NCBI GenBank assembly: GCA_038259455.1
Contig: JBBSOT010000295.1
Coordinates: 1 to 6,595 of the forward strand
Length of the DNA stretch: 6,595 bases
Direction: 5' to 3'
From: CAMYMG01 sp038259455
GTDB lineage: Bacteria > Pseudomonadota > Alphaproteobacteria > Rhizobiales > Rhizobiaceae
The position numbers and the translations under genes were made by a program. Positions 1 through 6,127 of the stretch are shown here, piece after piece. Position 1 is the first letter of the stretch. Each line of letters begins with the position of its first letter. Under the pieces are notes generated by a model that saw nothing but the letters and a program-made list of their open reading frames with translations, was not told the origin of the DNA and did not search any database.

Positions 1-135
1 GCCTGTCATGGGCGCGGCGCGCGATCAACGCCTGCACCGTCCGATCAATAGCAGTGCAAATCGCCGCGTAACTGTTGTTCAACGTCGACTCGGTAGCGGC
101 GATCGCTTCGGCCGAAGATGCCAGAGTTGGCGCGA

Positions 136-258
136 CAGAAGGTCCTCGACATCGCGCAAGCTCATTGGAAATCTGTGATGGGCCTAGACGGCGTAGGCGA
201 TGATTTCAGGAGGGAAACGATGGCCTTTGAAAGCGCCGGATTGCTTGGGTTTGGTCAT
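136..258 (-). pseudogene. IS6-family transposase, N-terminal remnant with an in-frame stop
   Basis: Read on the minus strand from the ATG at 258, the frame begins MTKPKQSGAFKGHRFPPEII and continues AYAV, then a stop, then AHHRFPMSLRDVEDLL. This is the N-terminus of IS6/IS26-type DDE transposases, whose pattern is FKGxxFPPEII, an aromatic-rich A-W-x-Y-R-F stretch, and S-L-R-D-V-E-D-L-L. The stop is TAG at 184-186, where the family normally has Trp (TGG), so one base change explains it. Family resemblance ends near position 136. The rest of the roughly 230-residue enzyme, including the DDE catalytic core, is absent, so this copy cannot transpose. Upstream of the ATG lie a short dyad (280-294) and a G/C-rich run (about 301-315) that probably belong to the IS end, but I cannot place the terminal inverted repeat. 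The element is dead and truncated; only its exact boundaries are uncertain. Confidence 0.8.
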
Positions 259-279
259 GAGGATACCTACCGCCAAGTG

Positions 280-294
280 AGTTGCCCCGCAACT
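280..294. repeat. Short perfect dyad upstream of the IS6 remnant
   Basis: AGTTGC-CCC-GCAACT gives 6-bp perfect arms around a 3-base loop. It lies 22 bases upstream of the transposase ATG, where an IS6-type element would have its subterminal region. It is probably IS-derived, but the element's terminal inverted repeat cannot be confirmed without the partner end. Confidence 0.35.
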
Positions 295-297
295 TGA

Positions 298-483
298 CGA
301 TCCCGGGGGGTCCCCTCGCCACCACTGTTAGCAGCGGTATTGCTTTTTGGCTTCGCCGGATTGATTGGCATAGTGGTGGTGCTACTCGGTGGATCTGTGG
401 CCAGCTGGTTTGATGAAATCCCCCGTATCTCTTACGAACTGCGTGACAAACTTCGCGGTCTCACCGCACTGCACCTAGTTTGA
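298..483 (+). pseudogene. Fragment of a membrane protein, AI-2E/PerM-transporter-like
   Basis: A plus-strand frame is open from just after a TGA at 295-297 to a TGA at 481-483 (61 codons) and has no ATG. From about codon 10 it encodes a strong membrane segment (LLAAVLLFGFAGLIGIVVVL), then LLGGSVASWFDEIPRISYEL and RDKLRGLTALHLV. A hydrophobic helix followed by W-x-x-x-x-P-x-I and an amphipathic L-R-D-K-L-R-x-L helix resembles the N-terminal part of AI-2E/PerM-family transporters (usually about 350 residues). Both ends are missing: the 5' side abuts the IS6 debris and the 3' side ends in a stop after a tail that fits no family continuation I recall. I read it as a gene fragment left by IS-associated rearrangement. 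The family assignment is from memory and moderate; the coding character is clearer. Its end overlaps the convergent small gene by 9 bases. Confidence 0.5.
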
Positions 484-771
484 ATAGCAGCGCGACAGCC
501 TCCCGAAGCCGGCCGGGCTGCACGTATAGCTGCCGGATCCGATCCGCGACTGCACCGGTCGGGCCGTTGCGGCGCGCGGTGTCGGGGCGCGCAGCAGGTT
601 CAGGTTATTGACCGCGACCTGTGTGGCCTGGTTTGTGTTGGCAGATCGCTGATCATCTTGCTGCACTAAGGGCAGCGTGTCGGCCGCACAGGCTGAGGCC
701 GCAAACAAGATGACAAATACATATATGGAAGCTGTACCGCGCAGATGCACAGTTGCTGTCGAACGGTTCAT
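475..771 (-). CDS. Small exported protein with C-terminal CSPAGFG...C motif, function unknown
   Basis: The product has 98 residues. The start at 771 is supported by AAGG six bases upstream (778-781). The N-terminus is a signal peptide: Arg near residues 3 and 11, a hydrophobic core at about 14-27 (ASIYVFVILFAASA), then Cys28-Ala-Ala-Asp. It could be cleaved by signal peptidase I after Ala29 or Ala30, or be a lipoprotein lipidated at Cys28; the lipobox would be A-S-A-C, weak because position -3 is Ala. Residues 30-75 are low-complexity and rich in Gln, Asn, Ala and Thr, probably a flexible linker. The C-terminus (about 78-98) is GSGSYTCSPAGFGRLSRCY plus two residues, with paired Cys84 and Cys95. 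I recall this tail from small exported proteins of Rhodobacterales, with no known role. It lies beyond the operon terminator, so it is probably a separate transcription unit. It ends inside the convergent transporter fragment. Confidence 0.65.
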   Translation of the reverse strand: MNRSTATVHLRGTASIYVFVILFAASACAADTLPLVQQDDQRSANTNQATQVAVNNLNLLRAPTPRAATARPVQSRIGSGSYTCSPAGFGRLSRCYSN

Positions 772-777
772 ATCAAA

Positions 778-781
778 CCTT
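778..781 (-). promoter_or_regulatory. Ribosome binding site of the small exported protein gene
   Basis: On the minus strand AAGG sits six bases before the ATG at 771. It supports that start and the reality of this short gene. Confidence 0.55.
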
Positions 782-945
782 GCCTCTGTGTTCCGCCTTA
801 CCGCCCCAATCGGATGGGTTCAAAGCTCGGCTCGTGCTTTCGGAACTAGCAAAAACAGAGGATCATCGCAAAAGCTTTAGATAACGTGAGCGTGATCTGG
901 GCAGAGATGTGGCCCATTTAGCGGGTATTGGACGCGTTCGAACAA

Positions 946-979
946 TAAAAAAGCGGGCTGCGATGGGGATCGCGGCCCG
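946..979 (-). terminator. Rho-independent terminator of the polysaccharide operon
   Basis: On the minus strand an 11-bp stem (arms 969-979 and 954-964, ten Watson-Crick pairs and one mismatch or wobble) encloses a 4-base loop. It is followed directly by T6 and then A-T-T (the complement of 944-952). It lies about 95 bases past the stop of the GH26-like gene and reads in the operon's direction. A T-tract is present on the minus-strand side only, so it is unidirectional. It separates the four-gene operon from the small exported protein gene. Confidence 0.88.
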
Positions 980-1071
980 TTAACATATTGATATTTTTCA
1001 GTATAGATCTGTCAGATCGATCGGCGCATCGGACCGCACGACCGTCGGCGAAAACCCACTGATCCTTGACG

Positions 1072-2007
1072 TCAATTCGCCTGTGCGGATTGGGTCGGGA
1101 GGATGTTCTCCGGAATGCGCCAATCGGGGCGGCCGTAACCATCCGGCCACGGGTAGACCTCTTTCTGGTTGAAGTAGATCACCGCCTTCAATTCAGGGAA
1201 CCCCTCAAGGTCCTGACGCACGTCGTTATCCCATTTTTCCACGTAGGCCGCGTCACCGACATAGCCCAGCTCGGCCACGACGATGGGCAGGTCATACTTC
1301 AGAGCCCTTTCGTAGCGTGGGGTCAGGATGCTGCTAAACGACTGCTCCTCCCCAAGGATATCTTGTTCCCAAGCCTGCAAACCGAACACGGAGAGGCCGA
1401 CGACATCGACATAGTCTTCGCCCGGGAAATACTCTCCCATGTCTTCATAGCCAAGCGGCGACCACATGTAATCGAAGTCGACGCCATCGACCTCGTCGGT
1501 GACCGCACGACAGACATCCACGACATGCTTGTAGGCATCTATATAGGTTTTAGGCTCCCAATTCGCCCAGATGAACTGGCCAGAGGAATCTTCCATTTCC
1601 TGGGCCCAGCGGATGGTGACCGGACTTTTGAACTGGCTCAGCGAGTTGCAGATCGCGGTCATGTTTTCATCGTAACGGCCGCTTGCAATGTCGGCGATCA
1701 GGGTTTCCGGTGAATTCCGTTCGTCGCGCGTCCATGTCCAGGGTTCAATCGTGACAAGCACCGAACGTCCGCGGTCGACCGCATAATCATCCGCCTCCAG
1801 CAGGCTTTTCAGAAAGAGGTCTTCCCACGGCAGGAACAAATGTTCGATCTGCACGTCCTTGTCTGCGGAAAAGCGACCTTCGGGATCGTAGACACCGAAC
1901 GGCAGATCACCCGGCGGTGCTGCGAAGGCAGCCGATGCGCCCAGCAGCGGCACCGCCGTCACGCAGGCTTTGACGAGTGTGCTGAATTTATTTTCTTGCT
2001 GTGTCAT
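1072..2007 (-). CDS. Exported GH26-like glycoside hydrolase (ApsH1-like)
   Basis: The product has 311 residues. I chose the ATG at 2007 because AAGGA lies 8 bases upstream (2016-2020) and it puts a signal peptide at the N-terminus: Lys7, hydrophobic core 11-29, AFA|A cleavage near 29/30. The longer frame back to 2169 lies wholly inside the upstream gene. The mature part looks like a GH26-type (beta-mannanase clan) TIM barrel. TIRWAQEMED (131-140) matches the acid/base strand, with Glu137. A W-S-P motif follows at 182-184, then YFPGEDYVDVVGLSVFG (193-209), the usual Y-P-G-x-x-Y-V-D-x-V-G element. PIVVAELG (241-248) carries the likely nucleophile Glu246. The canonical H-E-M-N-G is changed to Q-E-M-E-D, so the substrate is probably not mannan. 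It would act in the periplasm or outside, trimming or releasing the polymer made by the upstream synthase, as BcsZ does for cellulose. It is the last gene of the operon. Fold and catalytic Glu are fairly sure; substrate is unknown. Confidence 0.9.
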   Translation of the reverse strand: MTQQENKFSTLVKACVTAVPLLGASAAFAAPPGDLPFGVYDPEGRFSADKDVQIEHLFLPWEDLFLKSLLEADDYAVDRGRSVLVTIEPWTWTRDERNSPETLIADIASGRYDENMTAICNSLSQFKSPVTIRWAQEMEDSSGQFIWANWEPKTYIDAYKHVVDVCRAVTDEVDGVDFDYMWSPLGYEDMGEYFPGEDYVDVVGLSVFGLQAWEQDILGEEQSFSSILTPRYERALKYDLPIVVAELGYVGDAAYVEKWDNDVRQDLEGFPELKAVIYFNQKEVYPWPDGYGRPDWRIPENILPTQSAQAN

Positions 2008-2011
2008 GGTT

Positions 2012-3859
2012 CTAATCCTTCGGGTTTCTGGGTTCGGCCGCAATCCACCCCGGATCGAAGATAAATACGACATTGTCTGCTCCCCACATGCCCGCGCCTG
2101 AAACTGAATAGACTTCGCGGACGACGCGGTACGGCTGAAGCCCATCGGAAAGTGCTGCAATACTCTCAAGACCGCGCGCAGAGACCGACGTCATTCCGAC
2201 CGCCACGAGGATCAGCGGCACGGAAGCCTTCACGACATCTGTTACGGAAAGTCCTGACCGAAATAATCCGGTGCCTCGGAAATGCTGCGCCACGATGACG
2301 GCGACGATCATTGTATAGAAGATACCATTGATCGCAGACAAAAGATAGAAACCCTGCGCGTTCTCGACTTGATTTACGATCAGGACCGGAAGAAAACATC
2401 CCAGCGCCAGCGCCGCGTAAACAAGGACAAGCCGCATCGGCAGTCTGGCTTCGGCCACTTCACCTTTAGGCGTGATGCGAAAATCGACAAACTGACCCGT
2501 GATGCGATCCCGCAGGGCCATCACACAGCCCCAGGCCACCCAGGGCCATTGAATGCCGACGAAGAGGATCTTTTCCCAGCTGATGATCTTGCTATCGGAA
2601 GGGCGGAAATGACCGTCGCGGCGAATGAACCAGGCAATCAGCGTCAGAACGATAATTTGCGGCGCGGCGTGAAGGACGAAACCGGCATAGGTCACTTCGG
2701 CATAACGTACATCGAACACAATCGCTGCAATCGGCAGAGCATAGAGCAGTAGCATGAAAAACGCCATGAGCGGATAAAGCATCTGGCAGAACAAAAACTG
2801 GAATTTCAGGCGCGCAGGCATATCGCGATAATACCTGGGGGTGTATTGAAGCAGCAAGGTGAAAAGGCTGCGGGACCACTGGAATTCCTGAATGCAAAGG
2901 TCCGACACATTCGCGGGTCCGTCGCCCACGGCAATCGCATCAAGGGCATGCACTCCGCGCCAGCCGCCGGCATTCATGATCATCGTGGTCGAGTGGTCTT
3001 CGGCCAGTTCCGGCCCCAGCCCGCCAACCTCCCTCAGCGCCTTCGTCCGCACGGCATAATGGGATCCAATGCACATCGGAGCCAGCGCAGAAGTATATCC
3101 CGCCTGAAAAATGCCGTGAAAAGCCGCTTCCGTATGTAGACGTGTCCGGGCGGCCCAACTCTGCTGGGCGTTGCTGGAGCAAATGCTGGGTGCGCTGACG
3201 TAGCCGACCTTCGGATCCGCAAAGCCGCGCATGATATGGGCCAGATAGGCAGGCTCCGGCACATGGTCGGAATCGAGCTGTGACACAAAATCGTAGTCGT
3301 CATAACCAAAGTGGTCGTAGAAATAGGCGAGGTTTCCCTCCTTGCAGCGGGTCCGCCGCGGCCACACAGGCTGATGATAGGCCGCGCAGCCGTGCCGGGT
3401 CGAGATGCGCACGCCACGGGCCTCGCACCACGCGACCGTGGTAGGCCGTGGGTCTTCATCCGCAAGCCAGACGTCACAGGGATAGGTCTGGGCCAGCATC
3501 GCCTCCAACGTAACGCTCAGGATCGAGAACGGTTCGGACGGTGTTTTCGTCACGATCATCGCCACGCGGACCGAATCCGGATGTGGCGTCTCTCCCGCCG
3601 GGATCTTGGCCTGCCGGAAGATGACGATGAAGAAGACCTGAAGATATGCCAGCCATCCCAAGGCGAACGACGCAATCCAGTATTGCGGGCCGGTCGTCAT
3701 GTGTTCAGGTAGGAACCACCAAGCCCAGAACCAGACCGCGGTCACAGCCCAGAGGGCGATGAGCAAGTTATAGCGACGCGCGGTCCACCCGGTGAAGAGC
3801 GGCGCAAGATAAGGGCCAGCCCGCCCTGCCCTGTTCGTCAGATCAAGCGCAGCGGACAT
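2012..3859 (-). CDS. Cellulose-synthase-like membrane glycosyltransferase, GT2 (ApsS-like)
   Basis: The product has 615 residues. AAGG six bases before the ATG (3866-3869) supports the start, which overlaps the epimerase gene end by 17 bp. It should be a processive inner-membrane synthase that polymerises sugars from UDP-sugars and extrudes the chain. Two N-terminal membrane segments (about 31-50, 60-82) precede a cytosolic GT-A domain (about 95-345). The domain shows D134-E-D136-P-R-P, the metal-binding D196-S-D198-H, the catalytic-base region AED (286-288), and Q324-E-F-Q-W328 in place of the usual QxxRW. Further membrane segments follow at about 355-383, 391-411, 430-450, 476-497, 503-525 and 545-560, and then a soluble tail of about 55 residues. 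No PilZ domain is visible, so any c-di-GMP control would be transcriptional or through a partner. Clustering with UDP-xylose and epimerase genes points to a pentose- or galactose-containing glycan rather than cellulose. The superfamily is sure; the substrate is inferred. Confidence 0.94.
   Translation of the reverse strand: MSAALDLTNRAGRAGPYLAPLFTGWTARRYNLLIALWAVTAVWFWAWWFLPEHMTTGPQYWIASFALGWLAYLQVFFIVIFRQAKIPAGETPHPDSVRVAMIVTKTPSEPFSILSVTLEAMLAQTYPCDVWLADEDPRPTTVAWCEARGVRISTRHGCAAYHQPVWPRRTRCKEGNLAYFYDHFGYDDYDFVSQLDSDHVPEPAYLAHIMRGFADPKVGYVSAPSICSSNAQQSWAARTRLHTEAAFHGIFQAGYTSALAPMCIGSHYAVRTKALREVGGLGPELAEDHSTTMIMNAGGWRGVHALDAIAVGDGPANVSDLCIQEFQWSRSLFTLLLQYTPRYYRDMPARLKFQFLFCQMLYPLMAFFMLLLYALPIAAIVFDVRYAEVTYAGFVLHAAPQIIVLTLIAWFIRRDGHFRPSDSKIISWEKILFVGIQWPWVAWGCVMALRDRITGQFVDFRITPKGEVAEARLPMRLVLVYAALALGCFLPVLIVNQVENAQGFYLLSAINGIFYTMIVAVIVAQHFRGTGLFRSGLSVTDVVKASVPLILVAVGMTSVSARGLESIAALSDGLQPYRVVREVYSVSGAGMWGADNVVFIFDPGWIAAEPRNPKD
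2016..2020 (-). promoter_or_regulatory. Ribosome binding site of the GH26-like gene, overlapping the synthase gene end
   Basis: AAGGA lies 8 bases before the ATG at 2007. The TAG stop of the upstream synthase (2012-2014) falls between this site and the ATG, so a terminating ribosome is already at the initiation site, which implies coupling. It also decides the start against the longer frame. Confidence 0.75.
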
Positions 3860-4841
3860 ACTGCACCTTCAATCCGAATGTAGGGGCCGCATGGCACAGG
3901 ATATCAGTGAGGTCCATGTAGCGTGCCTTGAAGCCCAGAAGACGGCTTGCCGCCTCCGTATCGGCCACCAGTCGCGGCGGATCGCCCGGCCTGCGATCGG
4001 CAGCCTCCCATGGGGTGTGCTGCCCTGTGACCGCTTCGATCGCGGCTATGATCTCGAGGATCGAATGTCCGCGCCCGGTGCCAAGGTTCAGCGCCAAACT
4101 CTCTTTCCCGTCGTCCAGATGGCGCATGGCCAGCTGATGCGCCCGAGCAAGGTCCGAGACATGGACATAATCCCGGATACAGGTGCCGTCGGGCGTGTCG
4201 TAATCGGTTCCGAACACCTTGAGGGCGGCCCGTGTTCCTGCCGTGGCCTGCAGCGCCAGCGGTAGCAGATGGGTTTCAGGATCGTGCCGTTCGGAAAGCT
4301 GGCCCGCGGGATCAGCGCCGGAGGCATTGAAATAGCGTAACATCACGTAGTTCACGCCCCATGCCTTCGCATTGTCCTGAATCATCTGCTCACAGATCAG
4401 CTTGGTCCGGCCATAAGGATTGATCGGGCGTTGCGGCGTGTCTTCGCGGATCGGCGAGGTCCCCGGCTCTCCGTAAGTGGCGCAGCTGGACGAGAACACG
4501 AGCTTTTTCATTCCGGTCCGTTCCATCGCGGCAAGGACAGAGATCATGCCGCCCACATTCTGCGCATAGTAAAAGCCCGGCTTTTCGACGCTCTCGCCGA
4601 CATAGGCGGCGGCAGCGAAATGCATCACCGCTTCGGCCTGGTGGCGTTCAATGACCGATACAAGCGCATCGGTATCGCAGACATCCACCTCCTCCAGCGG
4701 GCCCCATTTCACGGCGTCCGCATGGCCGGTTCGCAGGTTATCGACGGTCACAGGGCGATACCCGGCAGCCGATAGCTGCAGGCAGGCGTGACTGCCGATG
4801 AACCCGGCCCCCCCGGTCACGATGACGGTCCGCCGCGCCAT
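3843..4841 (-). CDS. galE: UDP-sugar 4-epimerase, GalE/Uxe family
   Basis: This is an extended-SDR epimerase that inverts C4 of a UDP-sugar in the cytosol (UDP-Glc/UDP-Gal or UDP-Xyl/UDP-Ara). There are adjacent possible starts: GTG at 4844 (333 residues) and ATG at 4841 (332 residues). I chose the ATG; no strong ribosome site is seen and both touch the previous stop, so coupling is likely. In 333-residue numbering, TGGAGFIGSH (10-19) is the NAD Rossmann loop, Asp35 binds the adenosine ribose, SSSCATYG (118-125) holds the catalytic Ser, and Tyr144-x-x-x-Lys148 is the catalytic pair. RYFNASGADP (170-179) and the downstream His-rich HLLPLAL segment are typical of GalE. Length is normal and the gene is intact. 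Next to a UDP-xylose synthase gene, the same position in S. meliloti encodes the UDP-xylose 4-epimerase Uxe, later reported as bifunctional. Sequence alone cannot separate Gal from Ara specificity, so the symbol is family-level. Confidence 0.95.
   Translation of the reverse strand: MARRTVIVTGGAGFIGSHACLQLSAAGYRPVTVDNLRTGHADAVKWGPLEEVDVCDTDALVSVIERHQAEAVMHFAAAAYVGESVEKPGFYYAQNVGGMISVLAAMERTGMKKLVFSSSCATYGEPGTSPIREDTPQRPINPYGRTKLICEQMIQDNAKAWGVNYVMLRYFNASGADPAGQLSERHDPETHLLPLALQATAGTRAALKVFGTDYDTPDGTCIRDYVHVSDLARAHQLAMRHLDDGKESLALNLGTGRGHSILEIIAAIEAVTGQHTPWEAADRRPGDPPRLVADTEAASRLLGFKARYMDLTDILCHAAPTFGLKVQYVRCA
3866..3869 (-). promoter_or_regulatory. Ribosome binding site of the synthase gene, inside the epimerase gene
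   Basis: AAGG lies six bases before the ATG at 3859, inside the last codons of the epimerase gene. It fixes the 17-bp overlap and suggests that the synthase can also recruit ribosomes itself. Confidence 0.65.
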
Positions 4842-4843
4842 CA

Positions 4844-5887
4844 CTAGGCCGCCACGACCCGCGAGCCTGTGCCAGCGAGCTCTGCCGCGAAGTAGCTGAT
4901 GGTGTTATCGAGACCGTCTTTCAGAGCGACCTTGGGCAACCAGCCCAGCAGCGTCCGGGCCCGTGTGATGTCAGGACAGCGTTGCTTGGGATCATCCCGC
5001 GGCAGCGGCTCATACATAATGACAGATCGCGTGTCGATCTTGCTCAGGACCAGCTCTGCCAGCTCTTTCATCGTGAGTTCCGTAGGATTGCCGACGTTGA
5101 CAGGCGCATGATCGACGGTGTCCGCGTGCATCAACGCCATCAACCCGTCGACCATGTCATCCCGATAGCAGAAAGAGCGAGTCTGGCTACCGTCGCCGTA
5201 GATCGTGATCGGCCGTCCTTCCAAGGCTTGCGTGATGAAGTTCGAGACGACCCGGCCATCCGTGGGGTCCATGTTCGGCCCATAGGCGTTGAAGATCCGG
5301 GCGATCCGCACGTCGACAAGATGGACCTGCGCGTATTCCATGAAAATAGTCTCTGCCGCGCGTTTTCCTTCGTCGTAGCAGGACCGCGGGCCGACGGAGT
5401 TCACGTTGCCCCAGTAGCTCTCGGGCTGCGGCGTGATGCTTGGATCACCGTATACTTCCGACGTTGAAGATTGCAGGATCCGGGCCTTCGACTGCCTTGC
5501 AAGGTCCAGTAGGTTGAACGCGCCGTAAAAGTTGGTCTTCAGGGTCTGTATTGGGTCAGCCTGATACTTCGGTGGCGAGGCCGGGCAGGCCATATTGTAA
5601 ATGTAATCGAACTTCCTGGTCAGCGTCAGTGGATCGCAGATGTCATGCACCGCGAATGTAAAATCGGGGTGTTCAAGAAACGATTTGATATTCTCCACGC
5701 GCCCGGTCGAAAGATTATCGATGCAGGTAACCGCAAAGCCTTTTTGGAGATAAACCGCGCAGATTCGGGATCCAAGAAATCCCGATCCACCAGCGATTAG
5801 GACTGATTTTTTGCCCTGCTTCAATTCTGCATGTTGAGCAACATACCTTAATCCGCGCGACCGATGTGCTTTCGCAAATTTTTGCAA
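4844..5887 (-). CDS. uxs: UDP-glucuronate decarboxylase / UDP-xylose synthase
   Basis: This cytosolic NAD-dependent extended-SDR enzyme converts UDP-glucuronate to UDP-xylose and CO2. I chose the TTG at 5887 (347 residues) because AGGA lies 8 bases before it and the length suits bacterial Uxs. Alternatives are ATG 5944 (366 residues, weak GAG site) and GTG 6019 (391 residues, no site). The 5' codons (ATA, AGG, AAT) look unlike the body. In TTG numbering, G33-x-x-G36-x-x-G39 binds NAD, the UXS signature ACPASPPKYQADP spans about 100-112, STSEVYG (141-147) gives the catalytic Thr/Ser and Glu, and GPRSCYDEGKR (166-176) gives Tyr171 and Lys175. RIFNAYGP (197-204) and QTRSFCYRDDMVDG (235-248), with Arg237, complete the family pattern. 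GPRSCYDEGKR and the decarboxylase signature separate it from dTDP-glucose dehydratases. It is the first gene of the operon, and its stop overlaps the epimerase GTG by one base. Identity is firm; the start is not. Confidence 0.95.
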   Translation of the reverse strand: MQKFAKAHRSRGLRYVAQHAELKQGKKSVLIAGGSGFLGSRICAVYLQKGFAVTCIDNLSTGRVENIKSFLEHPDFTFAVHDICDPLTLTRKFDYIYNMACPASPPKYQADPIQTLKTNFYGAFNLLDLARQSKARILQSSTSEVYGDPSITPQPESYWGNVNSVGPRSCYDEGKRAAETIFMEYAQVHLVDVRIARIFNAYGPNMDPTDGRVVSNFITQALEGRPITIYGDGSQTRSFCYRDDMVDGLMALMHADTVDHAPVNVGNPTELTMKELAELVLSKIDTRSVIMYEPLPRDDPKQRCPDITRARTLLGWLPKVALKDGLDNTISYFAAELAGTGSRVVAA

Positions 5888-5895
5888 CTCATTAT

Positions 5896-5899
5896 TCCT
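5896..5899 (-). promoter_or_regulatory. Ribosome binding site favouring the TTG start of uxs
   Basis: AGGA lies 8 bases before the TTG at 5887. An ATG at 5892 lies only 3 bases from the site, is in another frame, and stops after 14 codons. The optimal spacing therefore favours TTG, although the ATG at 5944 remains possible. Confidence 0.45.
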
Positions 5900-6019
5900 A
5901 TTTATGCTACTCTTGACTACTATCGGGAGGGCACATTCAACCATGCCCCACTCAGAATTCGGTATGAATGGTGCTTCGTACAAGGAAATAAAACACCGAT
6001 CCAATTTTGGCCGCGGCAC

Positions 6020-6069
6020 TAAGCTGGAAATGAAAAATAATTAATTGATGAAATTTATTAGATAGAAAA
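6020..6069 (-). promoter_or_regulatory. Probable promoter region of the uxs operon (AT-rich)
   Basis: This 50-base block is very AT-rich (runs such as TAATAAATTT and CAATTAATTA on the minus strand). It lies between the direct repeats (6070-6127) and the uxs leader, where a promoter would be expected. Several -10-like hexamers exist, but I see no good TTGACA-like -35, which fits an activator-dependent promoter. No start point can be fixed from sequence, so this is position-based inference. Confidence 0.35.
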
Positions 6070-6127
6070 ACTCGTTACGCTTGGAAAAGAACACTCGTTA
6101 CACTCACAAAGAAACACTCGTTACGCT
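6070..6127 (-). repeat. Three 12-bp direct repeats at 23-bp period, probable operator array
   Basis: Plus-strand copies are ACTCGTTACGCT (6070-6081), ACTCGTTACACT (6093-6104) and ACTCGTTACGCT (6116-6127). Two are identical and one differs by a base, and each start is exactly 23 bases from the next. On the minus strand, the operon's sense, each reads AGYGTAACGAGT followed by a T-rich stretch. A degenerate fourth copy begins in phase at 6139 (ACTCG, then CCCTCACGCT through 6153). Spacing near two helical turns on one face fits cooperative binding by a regulator, for example AraC-type. The array lies just upstream of the presumed uxs promoter. Repeats are directly visible; the regulatory role is inferred. 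Iterons are an alternative, but there is no rep gene here. Confidence 0.7.

Noticed and set aside
2..161. Minus-strand frame open for 53 codons running off the left edge, with a plausible Ala-rich translation
   Set aside because: It has no ATG or ribosome site, overlaps the IS6 remnant and resembles no family I recognise. It may be a decayed gene or chance.
1066..1713. 215-codon plus-strand frame antisense to the GH26-like gene
   Set aside because: It is a shadow of the minus-strand gene, with no ribosome site and no recognisable domain. The minus frame carries the signal peptide and catalytic motifs.
2008..2169. 54-codon N-terminal extension of the GH26-like gene from an ATG at 2169
   Set aside because: It lies entirely inside the synthase gene. 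The ATG at 2007 has a good ribosome site and places the signal peptide at the N-terminus.
5945..6019. Longest form of uxs, starting at GTG 6019
   Set aside because: There is no ribosome site upstream, and the added residues match nothing in the decarboxylase family.
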